Assembly: GCF_000013665.1 (NCBI RefSeq) | Contig: NC_007912.1 | Location: 1,846,501 to 1,910,500, forward strand | Source of the DNA: Saccharophagus degradans 2-40 | Lineage (GTDB): Bacteria; Pseudomonadota; Gammaproteobacteria; Pseudomonadales; Cellvibrionaceae | Direction: 5' to 3' | Length of the DNA stretch: 64,000 nt | Part shown: positions 36,475 to 45,097 of the stretch, in pieces | Numbering within the stretch: the stretch's first letter is position 1 | Layout: each line of letters begins with the position of its first letter | Program-made: the position numbers and the translations under genes | Notes under the pieces: model-generated | The model's input: the letters and a program-made list of their open reading frames with translations, nothing else | Databases searched by the model: none | Told to the model about the DNA's origin: nothing

Positions 36475-37950
36475 ATGTTAAGGATTGCTCAGGAAGCGCT
36501 CACGTTTGACGACGTACTGCTGGTTCCCGGTTATTCTAATGTCACAGCAAAAGATGTGGATTTGAAAACCCGGCTAACCCGAGAAATCACGCTTAATATC
36601 CCCTTGTTATCCGCTGCTATGGATACCGTTACCGAGGCCCGTTTAGCTATTGCATTAGCGCAAGAGGGCGGTATTGGTATTATTCATAAAAGCATGACCA
36701 TCGAAAAACAAGCGGAACAAGTGCGTGCCGTTAAGAAATTTGAAGCTGGTGTGGTTAAAAACCCCATCACTATCGATTCTAGCTGCTCGATTAAAGACCT
36801 TATTGCCCTTACCCGTCAGCACAATATTTCTGGTGTGCCGGTTTTAGATAACGGCGATTTGGTGGGTATTGTTACCGGTCGAGATGTGCGTTTCGAAACC
36901 AACTTAGATGCAACTGTAGCCAGCATAATGACACCGAAAGAAAAATTGGTGACTGTGCTAGAAGGCACCGCAGCAGATGAAGTGCGCGCGCTGTTACATA
37001 AGCACCGCATAGAAAAAGTGCTGGTTGTTAACGATAAGTTTAAATTGTGCGGCCTAATTACCGTTAAAGACATAAATAAAGCCGAAACCTACCCAAATGC
37101 CTGTAAAGATGCTGATGGCAGTTTGCGAGTAGGTGCGTCTGTGGGCACAAGCCCAGACACAGATGATCGCGTAGCAGCATTGGTTGCGGCGGGTGTAGAT
37201 GTGCTAGTGGTAGATACCGCTCACGGTCACTCACAAAACGTATTAAATCGCGTAACCAAAATTAAGAAAGATCACCCGCAAGTTCAGGTGATTGGTGGCA
37301 ATATTGCTACAGCTGACGCGGCAAAAGCGCTTGTGGAAGCCGGTGCCGATGGCGTTAAAGTAGGTATTGGTCCTGGCTCTATATGTACCACCCGTATTGT
37401 AACGGGTGTAGGGGTGCCGCAAATTTCTGCAATTGCAAATGTTGTAGACGCATTAAAAGACACTGGCGTACCGGTGATTGCCGACGGCGGTGTGCGCTTC
37501 TCTGGTGATGTGGCCAAAGCCATTGTCGCCGGTGCAGACTGCGTAATGATGGGGTCTATGTTTGCGGGTACCGAAGAAGCGCCAGGCGAAGTGGAGTTGT
37601 ATCAAGGCCGTACTTACAAAAGCTACCGCGGAATGGGGTCTTTGGGCGCCATGGCTAAAACCCAAGGTTCGTCGGATCGCTACTTCCAAGATTCCAGCCA
37701 AGGCATGGAAAAATTAGTGCCAGAGGGTATCGAAGGTCGCGTACCTTACAAAGGCCCGTTGAACGCTATTGTGCACCAATTAATGGGTGGCTTGCGTGCA
37801 GCAATGGGTTACACCGGTTCTGTCACCATGGAAGAAATGCGCACCAAACCTCAGTTTGTGCGTGTCACTTCAGCGGGTATGGGTGAGAGCCACGTACACG
37901 ATGTAAGTATTACTAAAGAAGCGCCAAACTATCCTGTTTCTGGCCGTTAA
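36475..37950 (+). CDS. guaB: IMP dehydrogenase
   Basis: 491 aa from ATG 36475, which gives the family N terminus [21 protein letters not shown]; the frame opens at 36265 but that part is promoter DNA. Two CBS domains insert at about 95-205. The catalytic loop [18 protein letters not shown] holds the active-site Cys, and the flap [10 protein letters not shown] follows. It makes XMP, the committed step to GMP. It is followed by guaA after a hairpin. Confidence 0.97.
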   Translation: MLRIAQEALTFDDVLLVPGYSNVTAKDVDLKTRLTREITLNIPLLSAAMDTVTEARLAIALAQEGGIGIIHKSMTIEKQAEQVRAVKKFEAGVVKNPITIDSSCSIKDLIALTRQHNISGVPVLDNGDLVGIVTGRDVRFETNLDATVASIMTPKEKLVTVLEGTAADEVRALLHKHRIEKVLVVNDKFKLCGLITVKDINKAETYPNACKDADGSLRVGASVGTSPDTDDRVAALVAAGVDVLVVDTAHGHSQNVLNRVTKIKKDHPQVQVIGGNIATADAAKALVEAGADGVKVGIGPGSICTTRIVTGVGVPQISAIANVVDALKDTGVPVIADGGVRFSGDVAKAIVAGADCVMMGSMFAGTEEAPGEVELYQGRTYKSYRGMGSLGAMAKTQGSSDRYFQDSSQGMEKLVPEGIEGRVPYKGPLNAIVHQLMGGLRAAMGYTGSVTMEEMRTKPQFVRVTSAGMGESHVHDVSITKEAPNYPVSGR

Positions 37951-37953
37951 ATA

Positions 37954-37980
37954 AAAAGCCGGGCTATATGCCCGGTTTTT
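37954..37980 (+). terminator. Hairpin between guaB and guaA
   Basis: AAGCCGGGC and GCCCGGTTTTT pair around TATAT. It is a good intrinsic terminator shape inside the guaBA pair, so guaA may be attenuated relative to guaB or have a further promoter. Confidence 0.82.
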
Positions 37981-38015
37981 GCTTTCCCCCTATTTTTTTG
38001 CAATCAGAGAACACA

Positions 38016-39596
38016 ATGCCCAATACCGATATTCATTCTCAGCGTATCCTTATTCTTGATTTTGGCTCCCAGTACACTCAGCTTATTGCGCGTCGCGTGC
38101 GCGAGGTGGGGGTGTATTCTGAAATCCGAGCCTGGGACGTTTCGGACGAAGAAATAAAAGAGTTCGCCCCTAAGGGCATTATCTTGGCTGGTGGCCCAGA
38201 GTCGGTAACTGCAGGCTTTTCACCCCGAGCACCGCAGTTAGTGTTTGAGTTGGGTATCCCTGTTTTGGGTATTTGTTACGGCATGCAAACTATGGCCGAG
38301 CAGTTGGGCGGTAAAGTTGAGTCGTCTAACGTGCAAGAATTTGGTTACGCGCAAGTTAAAATTGAAAACGAATGCGCGCTTATAAAAGATATTAAAGATC
38401 ATGTAGATGATGGCGGCGCTGCGCTTTTAGACGTGTGGATGAGCCACGGCGATAAAGTGGTTGCTATGCCCGAGCAGTTCACGCTTATGGCATCTACGCC
38501 TTCTTGCCCAATTGCCGGTATGGCGTGGGAAGAGAAAAAGTTTTATGGCGTTCAGTTTCACCCTGAAGTTACCCATACATTGCAGGGTAAGCGCATTTTT
38601 GAACATTTTGCATTAGAGCTATGTGGTTGCGAAGCCTTGTGGACAGCGGCAAATATCGTTGAAGATGCAATCGGGCGTGTGCGCGCTCAGGTTGGTGACG
38701 ACAAAGTATTGCTGGGTTTGTCTGGCGGGGTGGATTCTTCTGTAGTGGCCGCGCTATTGCACAAGGCTATTGGCGATAAGTTAACCTGTGTATTTGTTGA
38801 TAACGGCCTATTGCGTAAAAACGAAGGCGATCAAGTGATGGACATGTTTGCAAAAAACATGGGCGTTAAAGTGATTCGCGCCGATGCTGCAGACCTGTTC
38901 CTTGGCAACCTTGCTGGCGAAAGTGACCCAGAGAAAAAACGCAAAATTATCGGTAATACGTTTATCGATATTTTCGACCAAGAAGCGAGTAAGCTAAAAG
39001 ATGTTAAATGGTTGGCGCAAGGTACTATCTACCCAGATGTAATCGAGTCTGCCGCTTCTAAAACAGGCAAGGCGCACGTTATTAAGTCCCACCACAACGT
39101 AGGTGGCTTACCAGAGGATATGCAGTTTGAGCTTGTAGAGCCGTTGCGTGAATTATTTAAAGACGAAGTGCGCAAAATAGGCTTAGAATTAGGGTTGCCG
39201 TACGATATGGTTTACCGTCATCCTTTCCCGGGTCCGGGTTTGGGTGTACGTATTTTAGGCGAAGTGAAAAAAGAGTATGCTGAAATACTGCGTGAAGCGG
39301 ATGCTATCTTTTTAGAAGAGCTGCACGCGGCGGGTTGGTACCATAAAACCAGCCAGGCTTTTGCTGTGTTTGTGCCGGTTAAGTCTGTAGGTGTGGTTGG
39401 TGATGCGCGTCGTTATGCGTGGGTTATTGCGTTGCGTGCCGTTGAGACTATCGACTTTATGACAGCCCGCTGGGCCCACTTACCTTATGAGCTGTTAGAA
39501 AAGGTATCAAACAGAATTATTAACGAGATTTCAGGCGTGTCTCGGGTTACTTACGATGTATCAAGTAAACCACCTGCTACGATTGAGTGGGAGTAA
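38016..39596 (+). CDS. guaA: GMP synthase (glutamine-hydrolysing)
   Basis: 526 aa from ATG 38016 (upstream in-frame codons run through the terminator and are rejected). The GATase class I domain has [10 protein letters not shown] (catalytic Cys) and HPEVTHT (His, Glu). The ATP-PPase domain has P-loop [10 protein letters not shown]. The C-terminal dimerisation domain ends with [15 protein letters not shown]. It aminates XMP to GMP. Confidence 0.97.
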   Translation: MPNTDIHSQRILILDFGSQYTQLIARRVREVGVYSEIRAWDVSDEEIKEFAPKGIILAGGPESVTAGFSPRAPQLVFELGIPVLGICYGMQTMAEQLGGKVESSNVQEFGYAQVKIENECALIKDIKDHVDDGGAALLDVWMSHGDKVVAMPEQFTLMASTPSCPIAGMAWEEKKFYGVQFHPEVTHTLQGKRIFEHFALELCGCEALWTAANIVEDAIGRVRAQVGDDKVLLGLSGGVDSSVVAALLHKAIGDKLTCVFVDNGLLRKNEGDQVMDMFAKNMGVKVIRADAADLFLGNLAGESDPEKKRKIIGNTFIDIFDQEASKLKDVKWLAQGTIYPDVIESAASKTGKAHVIKSHHNVGGLPEDMQFELVEPLRELFKDEVRKIGLELGLPYDMVYRHPFPGPGLGVRILGEVKKEYAEILREADAIFLEELHAAGWYHKTSQAFAVFVPVKSVGVVGDARRYAWVIALRAVETIDFMTARWAHLPYELLEKVSNRIINEISGVSRVTYDVSSKPPATIEWE

Positions 39597-39675
39597 GCGG
39601 GCCTGATTTACCGATAAAACTTGGTTAGCACCCTAAAACACGGATGTTGAGTGTTCCGCACAATGGAGTTTGAAG

Positions 39676-39903
39676 ATGGATTTCGATGCTTGGAAAGTAG
39701 ACCTTAAATCAAAGTCGGCGTTTCATGAGACGGGTTGTAGAATTACCGTAGAGGGCAACCCGCGACAGCCGATGGGGTTAATTCCCACAAATTTTCCAAC
39801 CGGTTTAACGGCAGTGGAGGAGGCGCGGTTGTTGCGCTGTGGCATGAAGGCTATTGTGAGCAAGGCTAGGGAAGAGCATATGAAAAACGTGGGCAGCCTG
39901 TAG
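39676..39903 (+). CDS. Small conserved-looking protein after guaA, unknown
   Basis: 75 aa from ATG 39676 with GGAG seven bases upstream, so it is probably translated. The sequence starts MDFDAWKVDLKSKSAFHETG and contains ITVEGNPRQPMGLIPTNFPTGLTAVEEARLLRCGM. No signal or membrane segment is seen. It sits 79 bases after guaA and before a strong terminator, so likely on the guaA transcript. Family unknown. Confidence 0.6.
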   Translation: MDFDAWKVDLKSKSAFHETGCRITVEGNPRQPMGLIPTNFPTGLTAVEEARLLRCGMKAIVSKAREEHMKNVGSL

Positions 39904-39931
39904 TTGATGCTGGTGCTTTTGCCGTTTCGTT

Positions 39932-39972
39932 ACCCATAAAAAAACCGCCATCTAGGGCGGTTTTTTATGGGT
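39932..39972. terminator. Strong bidirectional terminator
   Basis: ACCCATAAAAAAACCGCC pairs with GGCGGTTTTTTATGGGT around a short loop with one extra A on the left. A-run and T-run on both sides make it a two-way terminator between the guaA operon and the convergent secreted-protein gene. Confidence 0.92.
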
Positions 39973-40030
39973 GTTAATAAAGCAGCAGCGCCAAATTATG
40001 AGCTCGTGCTTAGCTTTACTTGCCAAAACA

Positions 40031-40564
40031 CTACCTTACAACATACTTGCCTTTTAAGTGCATTAAGGTTTTGTGATTATCTACTGTTTTAAACAGAGTT
40101 TGGTATTTTTCTAATAAAATGGTGCCTGAATCTTGGCCGCTTTCTGCTGAGTAAGTAATACCTGCGAGTAGATCATCAAATTCTTTGGTTAGCTTATCTA
40201 TAGCTGCATAGATTTGCTTGGTGGTTTTTTCGGTTTCGAAAATGTGGCCTTTACCTGTCATTTGTAGGTATTGGTCGCACTCTTGTAGCCATTCTTTGCG
40301 CTCGGCTAAAAAGTTGCGGGTGTTTCTTAGCCCGCCTTTGTAGCGCATATCAAAGTTGTTTTCTACATAGTTGCCCACGCTACCTAGGGTAGTGGTCATA
40401 AATTCCATGCGAATATCATCGCAATAGCTCCATGTTACGTAGCCTGGGAATTTAACGTTGTTCGCTTGTTCTGCCTTTTCCTTCTGGCACTTCTCATCGC
40501 ATCCGTACGCGTTCGAGATAATAAATGATGCAACTAAAGTTAATAGTGCAGCCAGATTTTTCAT
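40031..40564 (-). CDS. Secreted protein of unknown function
   Basis: 177 aa with a signal peptide (MKNLAALLTLVASFIISNAYG). The mature protein opens with CDEKCQKEK and is mainly helical and charged (RNTRNFLAERKEWLQECDQYL, IYAAIDKLTKEFDDLL). It is probably periplasmic. I recognise no family. It is alone on its strand between the guaA terminator and the sirB2-like gene. Confidence 0.65.
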   Translation of the reverse strand: MKNLAALLTLVASFIISNAYGCDEKCQKEKAEQANNVKFPGYVTWSYCDDIRMEFMTTTLGSVGNYVENNFDMRYKGGLRNTRNFLAERKEWLQECDQYLQMTGKGHIFETEKTTKQIYAAIDKLTKEFDDLLAGITYSAESGQDSGTILLEKYQTLFKTVDNHKTLMHLKGKYVVR

Positions 40565-40764
40565 AGAAGGGGTCCGCCAGTAACTATTTGTTATAAGAAT
40601 GAATGTACAGCCGTTAAATCCATTAAAAGCGTCACCAACTAAAATGTCAAGTAAAACGTGACATAGTTCCTTGTGTCTAGACGAGTTTTAAAGGTCTTTT
40701 ACTTTTTAAATAGTGAAAAGTTATATAAGAATGTATAACGGGGCTGCATTCTTGCCGAGAGGAA
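40565..40764 (-). promoter_or_regulatory. Intergenic region with imperfect inverted repeat
   Basis: Upstream region of the secreted-protein gene. ATGTCAAGT-AAA-ACGTGACAT at 40644-40664 is an inverted repeat with one mismatch in nine, which could be an operator. No other clear signal. Confidence 0.4.
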
Positions 40765-41127
40765 TTAAAACGGCTTACTGGTGGCCAATATAATAATTGC
40801 GCAAGCAGTTAAGAGGGCACTAATTCCAAAAATTGCGCGCAGGTGTTTATGGGGGATTTTGAAGGCAGTGATACCTAAGCCAATATAGGTAATAACCAAA
40901 AGTAATTTGATTGAAAACCAAGAATAGTCAAATGGCGAGTAGCGAAGCATTACCGCAAGGGTTACACCGGTAACAAGTAAAAGGGTATCAATAACATGTG
41001 GTGCAATTTTTACTGCACGCAATTGAAGTTTGGAAGAGTTTCCCATTAGCCAAAGAAATCTAACGGCAAACCCGCCAATACTTAATAGCACGAGCCATAC
41101 GTGAATGTGTTTAATTACTGCAAACAT
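40765..41127 (-). CDS. SirB2-family integral membrane protein
   Basis: 120 aa with four membrane spans. The start IKHIHVWLVLLSIGGFAVRFLWL and the PHVIDTLLLVTGVTLAV and FSIKLLLVITYIGLG segments match the SirB2/YchQ family. The biochemical function is unknown. The stop of the DUF4202 gene is six bases upstream, so the two are likely one operon. Confidence 0.85.
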   Translation of the reverse strand: MFAVIKHIHVWLVLLSIGGFAVRFLWLMGNSSKLQLRAVKIAPHVIDTLLLVTGVTLAVMLRYSPFDYSWFSIKLLLVITYIGLGITAFKIPHKHLRAIFGISALLTACAIIILATSKPF

Positions 41128-41133
41128 GGAATA

Positions 41134-41724
41134 TTATTCGCTAAGCGCTTTCTTGATAAGTGTGGCCAAATGATCTGGGAGAGTTGCTGCAAGGGCGGCT
41201 TGATGACCTGCATCAGACATTTTTGCCCATGTTTTTTGAATAATATCGATCAGTTTTGCTTCATCGTGCTTACGAGCAAAATCATCTAAATAATAAAGTA
41301 CGAATACGAGGCATATAACGTCTTCCAGAGTTTGAGTTTCTGGGTCTCTGCGCAGGCCTCGCTTCTGCACAAGATATTTAACGCGACTGATATCTTCTTC
41401 ATTGTAGCCGGCTTCCAGCATAAGCTCGCCAGTGCGCTTTGCATGAAAAAGCCCAAGCTCTGCGCGCCATTGTTTGTAACCTGTGCGACCTTCGGGGTAA
41501 TCGCTACGCGGTGATTTCCAGCGCTCTATATGTTGTGCGCGAGCGGCAATTTGTAGGTGCTCGGACGCTTGCGGGGCAAAGCTATTAAGTACTTCTGTCA
41601 TTCTTTGAGAGTACAAAAGTTCTTTGGCAATAGGCTCGCCATTTGCAGTTTCTTGATTGGGGTCTTGTGCATTTGCCGCGTCAATTTTATTGATAACGGC
41701 TAAATATTTATCATTCATTCGCAA
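41134..41724 (-). CDS. DUF4202 family protein
   Basis: 196 aa. Features of the family are NKIDAANAQDPN, ELLYSQRMTEVL, LQIAARAQHIERWKSPRSDYPEGR, YKQWRAELGLFHA and VCLVFVLYYLDDFARKHDE-like segments. It has His/Asp-rich helices resembling HD-type proteins, but I cannot show a metal site. It is soluble and of unknown function. It lies between Anr/Fnr and sirB2 on the same strand. Confidence 0.8.
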   Translation of the reverse strand: MRMNDKYLAVINKIDAANAQDPNQETANGEPIAKELLYSQRMTEVLNSFAPQASEHLQIAARAQHIERWKSPRSDYPEGRTGYKQWRAELGLFHAKRTGELMLEAGYNEEDISRVKYLVQKRGLRRDPETQTLEDVICLVFVLYYLDDFARKHDEAKLIDIIQKTWAKMSDAGHQAALAATLPDHLATLIKKALSE

Positions 41725-41761
41725 TAGAACTCAAAAATTGGGTGAAGTTTTGCGCGAAAAA

Positions 41762-42496
41762 TTAATCTGCCGTTGAGGCGATAGCGCGCAGCTTATCCAT
41801 TTGATTGATAACCACGTGTTTTTTATCAAGAGCTATTACTTCTTGTTTGTGAAGTCTGCTCATTACACGGCTTACGGTTTCTATGGTTAAGCCTAAGTAG
41901 TTGCCCATATCTGAGCGTGACATGGGTAAATAAAACTCGGTGCTTGATAAGCCCCGATGGTGGTTTCTTGTAGATATACTAACTAATAAGGACGCAATGC
42001 GCTCGTCGGCATTTTTTTTACTTAGCAGGGTAATGAGCTGCTGCTCGTGGCTAATTTCTTTACTCATAAGTTGAAAGAAGCGACGCTGCAAATTGGGAAG
42101 CTTCATGCTCAGGTCTTCGAGTTGCGAAAAGGGTATTTCACAAATCGCTGAGGTTTCTAATGCCATTGCGGTATTGGAATGTACATTCGTTGCTAGGCCA
42201 TCTAACCCCAAAATTTCGCCCGGCAAGTAGAAGCCAGTAATTTGCTCCTCGCCATCCCTACTGATAGTAGAGGTTTTTACTGCGCCAGATCTTAATGCGT
42301 AAACAGCTTTAAAGTCTTCGCCTGCTTCGTAAAGTGGTTGGCCTTTTTGCAAAGGGCGGCCGCGCTGAACTATGTCGTCTAATTTAGCAATGTCATCCAA
42401 CGCGAGGCTTATGGGTAAGCATATAGCCGATAAACGGCAGTCACCACAGTTCACCTGAGGGGCGTGGTGACATGATGTAGGTTCGGATTGGGACAT
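41762..42496 (-). CDS. fnr: Oxygen-sensing Crp/Fnr regulator (Anr/Fnr)
   Basis: 244 aa. The [4Fe-4S] ligands are visible: Cys17, Cys20 and Cys26 (NCGDCRLSAIC) plus Cys119 (TSAICEIPF), matching the Fnr spacing. The cNMP-fold sensor domain leads into the HTH (RSDMGNYLGLTIETVSRVMSRL) that should read TTGAT-N4-ATCAA. It switches genes on when oxygen is low. A perfect target site lies 0.9 kb upstream at 43408. Confidence 0.95.
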   Translation of the reverse strand: MSQSEPTSCHHAPQVNCGDCRLSAICLPISLALDDIAKLDDIVQRGRPLQKGQPLYEAGEDFKAVYALRSGAVKTSTISRDGEEQITGFYLPGEILGLDGLATNVHSNTAMALETSAICEIPFSQLEDLSMKLPNLQRRFFQLMSKEISHEQQLITLLSKKNADERIASLLVSISTRNHHRGLSSTEFYLPMSRSDMGNYLGLTIETVSRVMSRLHKQEVIALDKKHVVINQMDKLRAIASTAD

Positions 42497-42584
42497 AATT
42501 CGGTCCAGAGTACGGCAGGTATTTGATTGCTAGATTGCGAGCAAGGATATGGATACTAATGGCTAATGTCAAAGGCTTCTTTGC

Positions 42585-43373
42585 CTAGTTAATTGGCCTC
42601 GGCGGTAGAGTGATTGGTGTACTAATTGGTAGCTTATGGTTAAGCAAGGCTTGAGTATAAAGTGAGATATTGTGGAGCTTGTATCTGTGCTCGGAATAGA
42701 CGAATGCGTCTACTCCCGGGCCCACGTTAATGGAAATGTGCGAGTCTTCGTCGGGTTCTAACTCGAAGTTGGTGTCGAGCGCATTGTGTGATGTGTGACC
42801 CAAAAAAATGTGCAGCTGATTAAAGGTTTTAAGTAGTGGGGTAATCGCGGTTTTTAGATCTGGCAATGCCGGTGCAGGGTATACAACTAACCCCAGTTGA
42901 GCAAAACCGAATTCTTTAATTTTTGCCAGCTTTTGCATCACAATTGGAGTGTTTTCTAAGTCTGAAAGCGCTATCTCAACTAAGCAGCGGTTGAAGCCTA
43001 AACCTTTGAACAGCCCCAGCCAGTTGCAATTAAGGTCCGTTAAATCGCAGTTAACAGTGTGTAGCCGCTTTTCGATAGGCTGTATATTGTATAGCTTTGC
43101 TAATGTGCGTATGAGTGCGGTAACTTCGTGTGCCCGCAAAAAGCGCGTAGGGTTGTGTAGCGTGAACTCGGTGAGTGTTGGGTGGTTGAGCGCTGTGGCC
43201 CAAACTTCAAGCTCGCGTTGCAAAAGAAACGCGGTGTCGCAAGATTGCTCGTAAAGGGGCCGAATATGATTGGAGTCTATAACAATAGTTACCGCACAGC
43301 GTTCAGCTGCGCGCGCGCGGCTAATTTCCACGGTGGAAGAGCCATTGTTAGGTGGGGGCGAGTTTTTTTCCAT
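42585..43373 (-). CDS. Degenerate HemN-like protein without radical-SAM cysteines
   Basis: 262 aa. It aligns by eye with oxygen-independent coproporphyrinogen oxidase HemN: LTEFTLHNPTRFLRAHEVTALI stands where HemN has its GGGTPT segment, LFKGLGFNRCLVEIALSDLEN where HemN has its EGFNRLSMGVQDF segment, and KIKEFGFAQLGLVVY where HemN has REIGF. The CxxxCxxC cluster motif is absent (TIVIDSNHIRPLYEQSCDTA in that place), as is the C-terminal HemN domain. It cannot be a radical-SAM enzyme as read. It lies beside fnr, where pseudomonads carry hemN. No ribosome site is seen before ATG 43373. Confidence 0.6.
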   Translation of the reverse strand: MEKNSPPPNNGSSTVEISRARAAERCAVTIVIDSNHIRPLYEQSCDTAFLLQRELEVWATALNHPTLTEFTLHNPTRFLRAHEVTALIRTLAKLYNIQPIEKRLHTVNCDLTDLNCNWLGLFKGLGFNRCLVEIALSDLENTPIVMQKLAKIKEFGFAQLGLVVYPAPALPDLKTAITPLLKTFNQLHIFLGHTSHNALDTNFELEPDEDSHISINVGPGVDAFVYSEHRYKLHNISLYTQALLNHKLPISTPITLPPRPIN

Positions 43374-43407
43374 GTGGCTACTTTATCGTAAGCCCATGCA
43401 AGCGGTA

Positions 43408-43421
43408 TTGATTCGAATCAA
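43408..43421. promoter_or_regulatory. Perfect Anr/Fnr box
   Basis: TTGAT-TCGA-ATCAA is a perfect 14-base palindrome matching the Fnr consensus. It is centred 41 bases from ATG 43373 (minus strand) and 85 bases before ATG 43499 (plus strand). A GATAAA on the minus strand is placed well for a class II -10. The fnr gene is close by. Confidence 0.88.
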
Positions 43422-43498
43422 ACGTAAGCGTTGAAGGTTAAGCCTACTTGAGAAGCTTTTAGGTGGCTTCTACACTTTAGTTAGAGCAGAGGGGGAAT

Positions 43499-43714
43499 AT
43501 GAGTTATCAGTGCGGTGAGTGCGGTCATAAATTCAAAAAGGCGTCTACGCATGGGGCTTGCCCTGCGTGTGCTTCTCGACAAGTTCGCAACCTAAAAGCG
43601 GCAGAACCTGTAGCTAAAGAAAAGCCAACCAAAACCAAAATAGAACTATTTACCATGACCGTATTATGGGCGTTACTTATTTACGGCGTATACGATAAGT
43701 ATATTGCCAGCTAG
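43499..43714 (+). CDS. Small zinc-ribbon membrane protein
   Basis: 71 aa. An N-terminal zinc ribbon (YQCGECGHKF, ACPACAS) is followed by a basic linker and a single membrane span (FTMTVLWALLIYGVYD). GAGGGGG lies just before the ATG. It is divergent from the HemN-like gene across the Fnr box and so may be oxygen regulated. Partner unknown. Confidence 0.72.
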   Translation: MSYQCGECGHKFKKASTHGACPACASRQVRNLKAAEPVAKEKPTKTKIELFTMTVLWALLIYGVYDKYIAS

Positions 43715-43738
43715 CGCTATGCGCGGCCTGAAAAAGTA

Positions 43739-44446
43739 CTACGAGCAGGCAAAAAACAGCGGCACCAATTCACTTGCCGGCCCCTGTAGGCTTGTGTCAA
43801 ACGCTCGGCTATTTGCACTGGCATCCAAATTTAATTCTACCGTGGTTGCGCCGTAGCTGGCAGCTAGCTCTACAAACCCTGCTGCTGGGTAAACATTGCC
43901 AGACGTACCAATAGATACAAATAGGTCACATTCACACAGGGCCTGTTCGATAGTATCCATGGCTAACGGCATTTCACCAAACCATACTATATGCGGTCGC
44001 AATAAATTTGGCGGTGTGCAGCACTCGCACAGGGATTGATCGGTTAGGTCTTTGGTGCAATCGCTTACCTTTTCGCTCACAGGGCAGCGCGCTTTTAGCA
44101 GCTCACCGTGCATATGAATTAAATTTTTACTGCCACCTAGCTCATGCAGGTTATCTACGTTTTGGGTAACCAGTAAAAATTCGCCACTGAAGTGTTGTTC
44201 GAATTCCCCCAATGCTGTGTGTGCTTTGTTGGGTTGTGCGGCTGTAAGTAATTGAGAGCGTCTAGCATTGTAAAACTTTTGCACAAGCTCTGGGTTGCGG
44301 GCATAGGCCTCGGGGGTGGCTACATCTTCCACTCTGTGGTTTTCCCACAGGCCGTTATTGTCGCGAAATGTTTTAAGCCCGGATTCGGCCGATACCCCAG
44401 CGCCGGTAAGTACAACAATGCGTTTGTAATCCTTAGCTTGCTTCAT
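43739..44446 (-). CDS. cobB: NAD-dependent protein deacylase (sirtuin, CobB-like)
   Basis: 235 aa. NAD-binding TGAGVSAESGLKTFRD, the QNVDNLHE motif and catalytic His in IHMHGEL are all present. YNARR carries the Tyr and Arg (YxxR) that mark class III sirtuins able to remove succinyl groups. The Zn-binding segment holds several cysteines (ARCPV, SDCTK, LCECC). It acts on acylated lysines in the cytosol. Its start overlaps the rhomboid gene by 14 bases. Confidence 0.94.
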   Translation of the reverse strand: MKQAKDYKRIVVLTGAGVSAESGLKTFRDNNGLWENHRVEDVATPEAYARNPELVQKFYNARRSQLLTAAQPNKAHTALGEFEQHFSGEFLLVTQNVDNLHELGGSKNLIHMHGELLKARCPVSEKVSDCTKDLTDQSLCECCTPPNLLRPHIVWFGEMPLAMDTIEQALCECDLFVSIGTSGNVYPAAGFVELAASYGATTVELNLDASANSRAFDTSLQGPASELVPLFFACS

Positions 44447-45068
44447 TGCTTGCTTCCTGTGTTGTTTGGCTGCGGTAAGCGAGTAAAACGGGTTTGGCGC
44501 GAATTAGCATCCACCCTAAGCCAGCAGCTAGCCCTTGTAAGTGTGCGGGTGTATAGCTTGGCCAGGTTAAATCTGCACTTAGTAGCGATGTGTCCTGAGT
44601 AAATTCCCACGCGAGCCTACCAAAATAAAGAAGGGCGATAGCAATAGGAATAATACTTTTTGATCTTGCCCATACTAGCCAGATGGCAGGGGGTACCAAA
44701 GCGTTAATGGCCCCGCTTAATCCTGCATAGCGATCTAGCTGGCTAAACGGCAGGCAGGCGCCAACCACAACGAGCCCTATGGTGAGCATTACTATTGCAT
44801 CTATACGATGTTCTTCTTCAACAATAAGCCCCAAAACAAGCATGGCACCGCAGTTATAAAGTAGGTGCTGGTTATCGAGGTGAACTAATTGAGAGGTGAG
44901 AAGTCGCCAAACTTCGCCATCATTTACTAGGTTTCTCTCGAAATAGAAAAGGTCGAATATAGGAGGGTAAAAATAGCAAACAACTAAAAGCATGCAGCAC
45001 GCGATGGTGAACCAAGGCGTGGATTGGCCCAACATAGTTGTTAATACTGCTGGGCGCTTATTATCCAT
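44433..45068 (-). CDS. Rhomboid-family protease, rhombosortase-like
   Basis: 211 aa with about six membrane spans. The catalytic Ser is in YAGLSGAINAL, the catalytic His in PAHLQGLAAG, and the N-terminal WRLLTSQLVHLDNQHLLYN block is typical of the rhombosortase subgroup. Rhombosortases cleave proteins carrying a GlyGly-CTERM tail. No protein in this window shows such a tail, so the substrate is elsewhere. Subgroup is inferred. Confidence 0.8.
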   Translation of the reverse strand: MDNKRPAVLTTMLGQSTPWFTIACCMLLVVCYFYPPIFDLFYFERNLVNDGEVWRLLTSQLVHLDNQHLLYNCGAMLVLGLIVEEEHRIDAIVMLTIGLVVVGACLPFSQLDRYAGLSGAINALVPPAIWLVWARSKSIIPIAIALLYFGRLAWEFTQDTSLLSADLTWPSYTPAHLQGLAAGLGWMLIRAKPVLLAYRSQTTQEASNEAS

Positions 45069-45097
45069 ACTGTGAGTATTGCCTGCTTTGCGGTTGA

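Noticed and set aside
37968-38015. N-terminal extension of guaA
   Set aside because: It begins inside the intrinsic terminator and is absent from the family.
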